Of a stretch of DNA of 23,334 nt, positions 14,510-20,594 are shown piece by piece. Positions within the stretch are counted from its first letter, which is position 1. Each line of letters starts with the position of its first letter. Both the position numbers and the translations under genes were made by a program. Source of the stretch: a virus; the IMG/VR virus record IMGVR_UViG_3300043353_000021, positions 1 to 23,334 of that record; one strand, 5' to 3'. The notes under the pieces are model-generated. The model was not told where the DNA came from. It did no database searches and worked only from the letters and a program-made list of their open reading frames with translations.

Positions 14510-14686
14510 ATGACCTACATCCCCACCGAACTCGTTCAAATCACCATCACGCAACGCGAGCTCACGCGCATCCTGTGCGCACTGTGCAGCTACTCGGCAA
14601 ACACGCTTGTGCCGCACGAGGACAAGCTGGCCAACGACCTGGCGCTCAAGCTGTCACCCTACAGCACCGACCTCCCGCAAGACTAG
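14510..14686 (+). CDS. Cassette gene 7: 58-residue protein, unknown
   Basis: ATG at 14510, stop TAG at 14684-14686. The product (MTYIPTELVQITITQRELTR then ILCALCSYSANTL) is predicted helical with two Cys three residues apart and an acidic end. The last gene of the cassette, it converges on the minus-strand basic gene. The CTAG at 14683-14686 provides the stop codon for both, so the two genes overlap by four bases with no terminator between them. Function unknown. Confidence 0.62.
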   Translation: MTYIPTELVQITITQRELTRILCALCSYSANTLVPHEDKLANDLALKLSPYSTDLPQD

Positions 14687-14826
14687 CGCTTCCGGCCCTT
14701 GCCCTTCTTGCCTCGCTGCACGGCGTAGGCAATGGCAAGGGCTTGCTTCAGGGGCTTGCCCTTCTTGTACGAGTGCCGCACATTGGCCACGAAGGCCTTC
14801 TTCGACTTCCCCTTCTGCAGAGGCAT
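14683..14826 (-). CDS. 47-residue highly basic phage protein, unknown
   Basis: The real start is the ATG at 14826 (AGGG about seven bases upstream), which overlaps the stop of the membrane gene before it in a TAATG junction. An extension to 15075 would cover two other genes. The product MPLQKGKSKKAFVANVRHSY, then KKGKPLKQALAIAYAVQ and GKKGKGRKR, is strongly basic. The pattern (MPL-x-KGKSKK then a KxQALAIA helix) is widespread among small phage proteins near portal and head genes. The charge suggests nucleic-acid binding, but no function is established. Confidence 0.75.
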   Translation of the reverse strand: MPLQKGKSKKAFVANVRHSYKKGKPLKQALAIAYAVQRGKKGKGRKR

Positions 14827-14969
14827 TACGGCACCCTGCCGACAAGCTGCGCCGCCACGAGGCACGCCAGGCCCGCCGCGGTGAGGTTGAAGCGACCAGT
14901 GCCAACGCCTACGGCTGCCAGCACGAACAGCACGATGGCTGCGATTAAGAACGCGAGGGAAATTGGCAT
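14826..14969 (-). CDS. 47-residue two-span membrane protein, unknown
   Basis: An easily missed small gene. On the minus strand ATGATG lies at 14972-14967; the second ATG (14969) is six bases after GGAGG and is preferred. The first overlaps the stop of the gene before it. The product begins MPISLAFLIAAIVLFVLAAV, a clear first membrane span, then GVGTGRFNLTAAG, then LACLVAAQLVGRVP as a second shorter span. The RFNLTAAGLA turn resembles small bacterial and phage membrane proteins. A holin-like role is possible but there is no lysis gene in view. Stop and next ATG share TAATG. Confidence 0.68.
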   Translation of the reverse strand: MPISLAFLIAAIVLFVLAAVGVGTGRFNLTAAGLACLVAAQLVGRVP

Positions 14970-15193
14970 CATGCACCTCCATAGATCCGCTTACGGTACT
15001 CTTCACGGTTCTCGCCAGGTCGCTTCTGCCCCATGAGCTCTGCGATCTGCCGGTCTGCATGCTCTTGCTTGCCATCCGCGGCCGCGAGCTTCGCCGCCTC
15101 GAACTCCTCGCGCGTCGGTATTGACGCCATCAGCTTCTCCTTCATCGCCCTGAAGTCGCTGGCGTCCTCGATAGCTCGGTTCATCATCTCCAT
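14969..15193 (-). CDS. 74-residue charged helical protein, unknown
   Basis: ATG at 15193 has AGGAG six bases upstream. The protein (MEMMNRAIEDASDFRAMKEK then LMASIPTREEFEAAKLAA, ending in EEYRKRIYGGA) is charged, Glu/Lys/Ala-rich and should be almost all helix. It follows the minor head protein by 17 bases and its stop overlaps the membrane gene. No known family recognised. Its company suggests a structural-operon accessory protein. Confidence 0.75.
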   Translation of the reverse strand: MEMMNRAIEDASDFRAMKEKLMASIPTREEFEAAKLAAADGKQEHADRQIAELMGQKRPGENREEYRKRIYGGA

Positions 15194-15210
15194 GTTACTC
15201 TCCTGTTAAA

Positions 15211-16314
15211 TCATGCACCAGACCGCTTAAACGCCTCACCATAGCGTTTGCGCAGCTCATCCAAGGTCAAGTCCTCACCTCGCGCGTTGCGCAGCTCCTC
15301 GAAGGTTAGACCGCCTTCGGTGAAGAGCTTAGCCCGAGTGGCTCCCAGCACCTGAACTTGTCGGGCTGGCGTCTGCTTCTTGAGCCAGTCCTCGTAATCA
15401 ATCTTCCCAGGTACCTGCCCGTCCATGCTGGCACGGGTACCGATGTCGAATTCCTCGATGTCAACACCGAGCGACTTCCACGACTTCGTCAGAGGCACGT
15501 AGGTAGAGCGGCACTGCCAGTGCAACCGACCTGGGCCAGCGCCCCACGGGTATTCATGGTCGATGGGCTTGTGCGTGCGCGTGTAGAGCTTGCCATCTCG
15601 AACCTGGCACTCGGGCGTCGTGCGTGCATCCAGCGTCGACAGCCACTGCAGATTGCCAATGAGGTCCGAGTTCTCCTCAGTGAACTTGTCCTTGGCGAAC
15701 TGCGCCGTGTGAGACAGCGCCGTGCGCACGACAGCCGCGGCCTCGCGTCGCGTCACCTCGAGTGCACCGTCGCGGTACTTCATCTCCTTTGTCCCGCGCA
15801 GCTCTCGGACGATCACGTCTGTCGTCTTGTTCTGCACGTACCCGTCCGCTATGGTCCGCCGTATGATGCGCGCCTTGCTCTCCTCTTGGTCCGCAAGGAA
15901 CTCGGACAGCAGCGCGCCCTGGAAGGGTCGGGACATAGCACCAGCGTAGACCTGATTGATGTCCACTCGCGCGATGTCGATGGACGGAGGCATGTTCTGC
16001 GCGAGCATGCCCTCCTGGAACTCTAGCTCGAGGCTGGTCAGCCCCTTGATCTCCGCACGCAGCGACTCGTTCAGTGAGGCGTACGCGGCGTGATTAAGCT
16101 CGCGCACACTCTCAAGCATCACCTCGAGGCGCTTGATGGTGAAGCGCTCTGGCGTCATGTACTCGAGCTTCTGGACAAGCTCGGAGAACAGCCCAGCGTC
16201 CGCGCGGTTGAGGATGCCGATCATGCGACGCACTACGCTGTCCGAGTAGTTGCGCAGGTTCACAGCATGGTCGATCTGGCCATCACGCAACGCGGTGTTG
16301 ATCGACTCCGCCAT
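15211..16314 (-). CDS. Minor head protein, phage Mu F-like head morphogenesis
   Basis: This 367-residue protein has its ATG at 16314 sharing one base with the portal stop (TGATG). The N-terminal two thirds are helical. The Mu F-like core is visible at about 186-280: VTRREAAAVVRTALSHTAQ, then LQWLSTLDARTTPECQVRDG, then GAGPGRLHWQCRSTYVPL. These proteins bind the portal region inside the procapsid and some travel into the host with the DNA. The order portal then Mu F-like then scaffold then capsid is standard, though here seven plus genes intervene. Confidence 0.9.
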   Translation of the reverse strand: MAESINTALRDGQIDHAVNLRNYSDSVVRRMIGILNRADAGLFSELVQKLEYMTPERFTIKRLEVMLESVRELNHAAYASLNESLRAEIKGLTSLELEFQEGMLAQNMPPSIDIARVDINQVYAGAMSRPFQGALLSEFLADQEESKARIIRRTIADGYVQNKTTDVIVRELRGTKEMKYRDGALEVTRREAAAVVRTALSHTAQFAKDKFTEENSDLIGNLQWLSTLDARTTPECQVRDGKLYTRTHKPIDHEYPWGAGPGRLHWQCRSTYVPLTKSWKSLGVDIEEFDIGTRASMDGQVPGKIDYEDWLKKQTPARQVQVLGATRAKLFTEGGLTFEELRNARGEDLTLDELRKRYGEAFKRSGA

Positions 16315-17945
16315 CAGCGCGGCCTCGCCTTAGCACGTCTGTCCGGTGGCGGCGGTGCTGCGATCTGGATCGGCTTCGCACCGTTGCCTGCTGCAGCTGC
16401 CGCGGCTGTCGCTGCGAGTGCCGGTGGCGTCACTCCTGGGAGTCCTGGCGCTGGCAGGCCCATTGTCCCGAGTGGTTCTTCTTGCTCGACGTCTTTGTCG
16501 ATATCTTCATTGCTTCGCTCAGTAGCAATGAGGCCAAGACGACGGAAGAAATCACGCACATCATTCTTAGCCAGTAATCCACTCTGCCAGCTCTTTGTGA
16601 GTTCAGCCATGAGTTGCGGATTCGCCTGTAGCTGGACGAAGTCTTGCTGTATCTTAAACGCGTCGGCATAGTCCGTCTCTTTCATGTCCAGGTAGCGTGC
16701 GCAGTAGCCGATGACCCTCTGATAAGCCTCGGACACGTTCACAACGCACAGGGACAGGACCGACGTCGTCGCCTCGCGGTCGTTGTTCTCGCCCGTTGCT
16801 GTCTTGTTGACCTTCGTCGCCTCGATCATGCGCGCGCCGACAGCTACCATCTGCGCTTCCTTGTGCTCCATGGCCTCTTTGGCTAGAGAGTTGGGCTGGG
16901 CCTGCGCCATTCCGAATGCTGCGCCCTGCGGCAGCAATAGGGGGCTGCGTGAGCCGATATACATCTTCTGTCCGGTGTACCTTCGCTCTCCGGTGGCGTC
17001 CAGCACGTAGGGGTTCTGCATGAAGTCGCGCCACTGCTCTGTGAGTCCGCTAATCCAGGGTTGCACCTGTCCGCAGAAGAACACGCTATCCTCGTAGTCA
17101 GCAGAATTGCGGAAGTGAGCAAGATTAAGTTGCGCGAGTCCATACAGCGGAGCCGGGTCGATGCCAGCGTCGTTGTTGTTGCTGCCGATGAACGCGAATG
17201 GTATCTCGGTCAACACCGCACCGCGGCTGCGCAGCTCTACAGCCTCGATCTGTGCCTCCTCGCCCGTGGCTGCGTTCTGCACTACGCCAAGGGACACGAG
17301 TCTCTTCGTCTTCGTCACGCCAGTGTCCTCGCGCCATAGACGCACCTCCACGTTGCCAGCGTCGTTGAGCTTGATCTCGCGCCACTGCTTGACGAGTATG
17401 ATGCCCCACTCGCCATCCTCTTCTTCGGCTTCTTCCTCGAGGACGACCATGGACAGCGTCGCTTTGCCGTCCACGATCTGGTAGCGCCAGTTGATGATGG
17501 CCTCGGCGTGATAGGCCTTCACGACAGGGTGCCCGAGTGCCTCGGACCAGTCCACGAAGAGGCCATGTCGTCCGACTGCGAGGTTGTTGCTCAACACCGC
17601 TTGCGATTGCTGGTAGAGCGACACGCCGAGGCCATCACAATCTTCGAGTAGATATTCGAGCTCAGTTGGGAGGTCAGTCACAGGGTCACGATGGAAGGCC
17701 AGGCCGACCAGTCCCTCGAGCGTGAACTGCGTGGCAGGGTACCAGACCGCTCTGCTGCGGTAGGCCTTGTTGCGCGCCACGTTCTCGACGCTGGCGTCTA
17801 CCGAGTTCAGCATCGGCAGATAGGTGTCGCCTCGCAGCGCGTTGTCTCCGGACACGACGTCGCGCACGACGGACCATCGCTCGCGAACGGGCTGCGGGAC
17901 ACGATTGAACGAGACGTCTGTCGTGATGTCTGTCGGTGCGCTCAT
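16314..17945 (-). CDS. Portal protein, DUF4055 type
   Basis: This 543-residue protein starts at the ATG at 17945, which overlaps the stop of the preceding small gene (ATGA). Phrases typical of DUF4055 portals include AYRSRAVWYPATQFTLEGLV (61-80), GLAFHRDP (81-88), DCDGLGVSLYQQSQAVLSN (102-120) and AVGRHGLFVDW (123-133). Middle residues GGYG-like segments are absent, but the stem/wing order holds, with FIGSNNNDAGIDPAPLYGLA further on. The C-terminus is Ala/Pro-rich and basic. Twelve copies form the ring through which DNA enters and leaves the head. Confidence 0.9.
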   Translation of the reverse strand: MSAPTDITTDVSFNRVPQPVRERWSVVRDVVSGDNALRGDTYLPMLNSVDASVENVARNKAYRSRAVWYPATQFTLEGLVGLAFHRDPVTDLPTELEYLLEDCDGLGVSLYQQSQAVLSNNLAVGRHGLFVDWSEALGHPVVKAYHAEAIINWRYQIVDGKATLSMVVLEEEAEEEDGEWGIILVKQWREIKLNDAGNVEVRLWREDTGVTKTKRLVSLGVVQNAATGEEAQIEAVELRSRGAVLTEIPFAFIGSNNNDAGIDPAPLYGLAQLNLAHFRNSADYEDSVFFCGQVQPWISGLTEQWRDFMQNPYVLDATGERRYTGQKMYIGSRSPLLLPQGAAFGMAQAQPNSLAKEAMEHKEAQMVAVGARMIEATKVNKTATGENNDREATTSVLSLCVVNVSEAYQRVIGYCARYLDMKETDYADAFKIQQDFVQLQANPQLMAELTKSWQSGLLAKNDVRDFFRRLGLIATERSNEDIDKDVEQEEPLGTMGLPAPGLPGVTPPALAATAAAAAAGNGAKPIQIAAPPPPDRRAKARPR

Positions 17946-18154
17946 GGTGCTTTGCCCTTGCTAAGCCAGCGCGTGAGCGCGCCGCGGATGCCGCCGAGCA
18001 TCTCCTGCTGCTGGTCGTCCGCGATCAGCGTCGAGTCGATGCGCTGCAGAAGGACACTGCGCCACTCGGGACGTCCTCCCCATGAGCCCTCTGGCACAGA
18101 GGTCATGAACTCTTTGCACTCTGTGAATAGCGTTCGCTGCTCGGAAGATAACAT
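17942..18154 (-). CDS. 70-residue protein between terminase and portal, unknown
   Basis: The best start is the ATG at 18154, with AAGGAG six bases upstream. A TTG at 18172 would place that site inside the gene. The product (MLSSEQRTLFTECKEFMTSV, then PEGSWGGRPEWRSVLLQRID, ending TRWLSKGKAP) is mostly helical with a Trp/Gly loop. No family recognised. It lies between large terminase (gap of 14 bases) and the portal (4-base overlap), so it is co-transcribed with packaging genes. Confidence 0.75.
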   Translation of the reverse strand: MLSSEQRTLFTECKEFMTSVPEGSWGGRPEWRSVLLQRIDSTLIADDQQQEMLGGIRGALTRWLSKGKAP

Positions 18155-18168
18155 GCTGTTCTCCTTGA

Positions 18169-19626
18169 TCAACCATTGGTGCTGAAGCCCATGCTTATCG
18201 TCATCGCATCGGTGGCTTCCTTCAGCAAGCGGTAGCCTGCCTCGTCTGCGACGTGATCCTCTGCGTCCGTGTCGATGTCGTCCGGCTTCTTCTCATCCCG
18301 CGGCAGCACGGGTATGGTGCGGACGAACTGCGGACAAGTGTTGAAGACGAACAGACCTGCCTCCTCCATGCGAGGCTTGAGCGACGCGGCCAGGCGTCCA
18401 CGCATCAGGGACCAGCGCCTCATGCGCGAGCCTGGCGTCTTGTCCGCCTTCGTCCAGTACACGCCGAGCGCAGCCTGCTGCTTGCCAGGGCTGTCGCCGT
18501 TGATCTCGTCGAAGATGCTGCTGTCCGCTGGACCTGGCGTGCAGCGCATATGGATGGCCCACTCTTTCTGCCTCTCGATGATGCCCGCGGCAATGGTCCT
18601 GTCCGACAGCTTGAGCCCTTGATTAGGCTTGCCGTTCCAGCCATACCACTCGTGGATGCGGAACAACGTGCCTCGAGGAAAGGACCAGCGCTTGCCGTTC
18701 CCGAGATAGCATTCTGTCCCGTCGCTCTCGGCCCACCAGCCGATGCTGAAGGGCTTCGATGAGCCCCAATCGAATGAGCGATCGATGCCCCACGATGGGG
18801 GAATCGCGAATGGCTCGAGGATGTGAATGTCCCTGCGCCAGACGTCGTCGAACATACCGCCTGCCACGATGTCCCAATCGCCCTCTAGCATGGCTCGCAC
18901 CAATGCAGGGTTGCCAAGGCCCGCCAGGCGCGAGCGGTACTTCGGGTCAGCCTTCATCAAGGCTGGATTGTCCGCGAGCCTTGCAGGTATGAACGAGCGC
19001 ACTAGACCGCCTTCTTCCTCCGGCATCTCGCGTAGTGCGAACGGCGCAGTGTTGTCGATGAATGAAGCCTTGACCCAATTATGCCCAATGCCGCCAGGAT
19101 TGCCGGAGACGAGCACGCGCGGGAACAGTCCAAGATATGCGGCAGGGATCGCAAGACCCACCATGCGGACACGGCCTCGGAGGTACGTATACATCTGCTC
19201 GGTCCAGTGCGTGATCTCATCGATAAGCAGCACATGAATCTCAGCACCTTGATAGTTGTAGATGTCATGCTCGTATTGGCAGTGACAGAGGTGGATCACA
19301 GAGCCGTTGTAGAAGCGTATCTGTCCCAGCCCGTAGTTGATCTTGCACCACTTGAAGACGATCCACATGCCAAGCAGCACAGGGAACGACGTCGGTCCCT
19401 CCATGTGATTCTTGTTGAGGTCGGGGAACGTGCGTCGGAAGATGTAGACCTGCAAGCCAGGTATCAAGACGCACCATGCGATTGCCGCGACGCGCATCAA
19501 GTGGCTCTTGCCTCCACCTGCTGCTCCTCCATACAAGAGCTCGGTCGCCTTGGACAGGAACGCGAGTCCCTGCTTATACTGAAGACGAAGAATTGTCCCG
19601 AGGTCAGGACTTGGATTCATCGTCAC
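18169..19626 (-). CDS. terL: Terminase large subunit (packaging ATPase/nuclease)
   Basis: This 485-residue protein has all the main landmarks. Walker A is GGAAGGGKS (33-41). Walker B is VLLIDE (132-137, with D136 and E137). The RNase H-like nuclease begins at SFDWGSSKPF (D286), and a late acidic cluster in DDIDTDAEDHVADEAGYRL probably completes the metal site. GLGNPALVRAMLEGDWDI (237-253) is typical of the hinge region. It cuts concatemers and pumps DNA into the procapsid. The GTG at 19626 is preferred because GAGGG lies eight bases before it; the ATG two codons later is an alternative. It overlaps the small terminase gene by 23 bases. Confidence 0.95.
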   Translation of the reverse strand: MTMNPSPDLGTILRLQYKQGLAFLSKATELLYGGAAGGGKSHLMRVAAIAWCVLIPGLQVYIFRRTFPDLNKNHMEGPTSFPVLLGMWIVFKWCKINYGLGQIRFYNGSVIHLCHCQYEHDIYNYQGAEIHVLLIDEITHWTEQMYTYLRGRVRMVGLAIPAAYLGLFPRVLVSGNPGGIGHNWVKASFIDNTAPFALREMPEEEGGLVRSFIPARLADNPALMKADPKYRSRLAGLGNPALVRAMLEGDWDIVAGGMFDDVWRRDIHILEPFAIPPSWGIDRSFDWGSSKPFSIGWWAESDGTECYLGNGKRWSFPRGTLFRIHEWYGWNGKPNQGLKLSDRTIAAGIIERQKEWAIHMRCTPGPADSSIFDEINGDSPGKQQAALGVYWTKADKTPGSRMRRWSLMRGRLAASLKPRMEEAGLFVFNTCPQFVRTIPVLPRDEKKPDDIDTDAEDHVADEAGYRLLKEATDAMTISMGFSTNG

Positions 19627-20020
19627 TAGGCTTGCCCTCGATGTGTACCGTCAACACCGGAGGCGTTAGCGCTTGTCCGCCTGGGCCTGTGACCTCTGTG
19701 CGCGTGAGCTTCGGTGCCACGTACTCTGCCAGCTTGCTGATGAGGTCCACAGCACGCGCAGGGTCCGCGACGACCGGATATCGAATCGTCTCGCGCTGGC
19801 CTTCTGGGTTCGTCTGGTACTCGCCAGGCACACCGTTAGCCACGCGAGACAGCCACAACTTCACGTTGTCCTGATTCTCGTCGATTAGGTCCTGCACGAT
19901 GGCCTTGAACTCTTTCGTCACTTTGTTCTGCACGCCCTTCTTGCGACCGGAGTTCTCGAGCTTCTGTCCACGGAAGTTCCAGCCTGGCGAGCGGTCCTCA
20001 ACTTCATTGTCGTCACTCAT
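19604..20020 (-). CDS. Terminase small subunit-like protein
   Basis: This 138-residue protein starts at the ATG at 20020, with AGGG nine bases upstream. A GTG at 20041 upstream is less well supported. The N-terminus (GWNFRGQKLENSGRKKGVQN then KVTKEFKAIVQDLIDE) is basic and could bind DNA. A helical middle (VKLWLSRVANGVPGEYQTNP, then DPARAVDLISKLAEYVAPKL) is followed by a Pro-rich tail. Location directly before large terminase and the general pattern suit the small subunit, which recognises the packaging site. No helix-turn-helix is certain by eye, so the name rests on context. Confidence 0.72.
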   Translation of the reverse strand: MSDDNEVEDRSPGWNFRGQKLENSGRKKGVQNKVTKEFKAIVQDLIDENQDNVKLWLSRVANGVPGEYQTNPEGQRETIRYPVVADPARAVDLISKLAEYVAPKLTRTEVTGPGGQALTPPVLTVHIEGKPSDDESKS

Positions 20021-20062
20021 GGTCGAAACCCTGTAGAACACTGTTTAAGTGGCACAGCGGAA

Positions 20063-20089
20063 AGTATAGGCCAAAACGCCGGCTGTCAA
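20063..20089 (-). promoter_or_regulatory. Sigma70-like promoter before the terminase operon
   Basis: On the minus strand a perfect TTGACA (20089-20084) and TATACT (20068-20063) are separated by 15 bases, two short of ideal. They lie about 45 bases ahead of the small terminase ATG, in the only non-coding gap on that side. It is the best promoter match on the minus strand and a likely driver of packaging and structural genes. Confidence 0.55.
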
Positions 20090-20107
20090 ATCGCGCAATG
20101 TCCAACA

Positions 20108-20443
20108 TCAACACCGCAATGCTGTCACCCCGAGTTCATACCACACGCGATTCAATAGCCTCACGCCTCTTTCTTTGTTGTTGCCTCCACTAAGCAGCGC
20201 GATCAAATCGTCAGCATTAGTACGATGAATCTGGCTGCGGTTATAAGCATGGAATAGCGTCATGTCCTTTGTGTTTCGAAGCAGCACGCAAATGTCTGGA
20301 CGACGACACCAGAGCTGCTTATAAAACGTGCGACTGCTTAGCTTAGACGTCTCTTCCTTCTCGAAAGATATACTCGGAAAATGCTCCGACAGCAGAGCTT
20401 TCACATGATCAACACCGCAATCGACTGTGCTCGCTTGAGCCAT
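20108..20443 (-). CDS. 111-residue protein of unknown function
   Basis: ATG at 20443 has AAGGGA about seven bases upstream. The protein (MAQASTVDCGVDHVKALLSE then HFPSISFEKEETSKLSSRTF, and later YKQLWCRRPDICVLLRNTKD) looks like a compact alpha/beta fold; the segment LFHAYNRSQIHRTNADDLIA precedes a Gly/Asn-rich turn and a final RVWYELGVTALRC. No family recognised. The 14-base ATCAACACCGCAAT occurs at both ends of the gene (20107-20120 and 20408-20421, plus strand). It sits between the palindromic island and the late promoter, so it could be a regulatory or accessory gene. Confidence 0.72.
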   Translation of the reverse strand: MAQASTVDCGVDHVKALLSEHFPSISFEKEETSKLSSRTFYKQLWCRRPDICVLLRNTKDMTLFHAYNRSQIHRTNADDLIALLSGGNNKERGVRLLNRVWYELGVTALRC

Positions 20444-20466
20444 AAACTTTCCCTTCGAAAATAGTA

Positions 20467-20578
20467 AAACCCCTAAACCCCGTTTTTAACACCGTTTCCC
20501 ATAAATCCCCCTATGTGTGTTTTCCCCGTAAGGGGTTTTATGGGAAACGTCCCATTTAGGGGGTTTAGGGGTTTAGGG
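20467..20578. repeat. Nested inverted repeat with telomere-like TTTAGGG tracts (candidate origin or terminator)
   Basis: This lies in the non-coding gap 20444-20594. Outer arms: a perfect 15-base inverted repeat at 20467-20481 and 20560-20574 (GGGGTTTAGGGGTTT type). Inner arms: 18 bases at 20493-20510 and 20532-20549 with one mismatch (GTTTCCCATAAA core). Both share almost the same centre (about 20521). In the loop CCCC-GTAA-GGGG (20524-20535) makes a competing small hairpin. On the plus strand three units of TTTA plus 5, 4 and 3 Gs run from 20555 to 20578. On the minus strand the outer stem is followed by TTTTACTATTTT, so it could also end helicase transcription. A weak TTAAAA-17-TACTAT box for the 111-residue gene lies on the minus strand within it. 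Confidence 0.75.
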
Positions 20579-20594
20579 TGTTGTGACTGTGGAC

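Noticed and set aside
15358-16026. A 222-codon plus-strand frame opposite the Mu F-like gene
   Set aside because: Arg/Leu/Val-rich shadow, no promoter or ribosome site, and the opposite strand has a recognised head protein.
20467-20574. Protelomerase (hairpin telomere) site at the palindrome
   Set aside because: The two arm pairs are interrupted by unmatched 10-11 base segments and a 21-base loop, unlike near-perfect telRL-type sites, and no protelomerase gene is in view. Kept only as an alternative for the finding.
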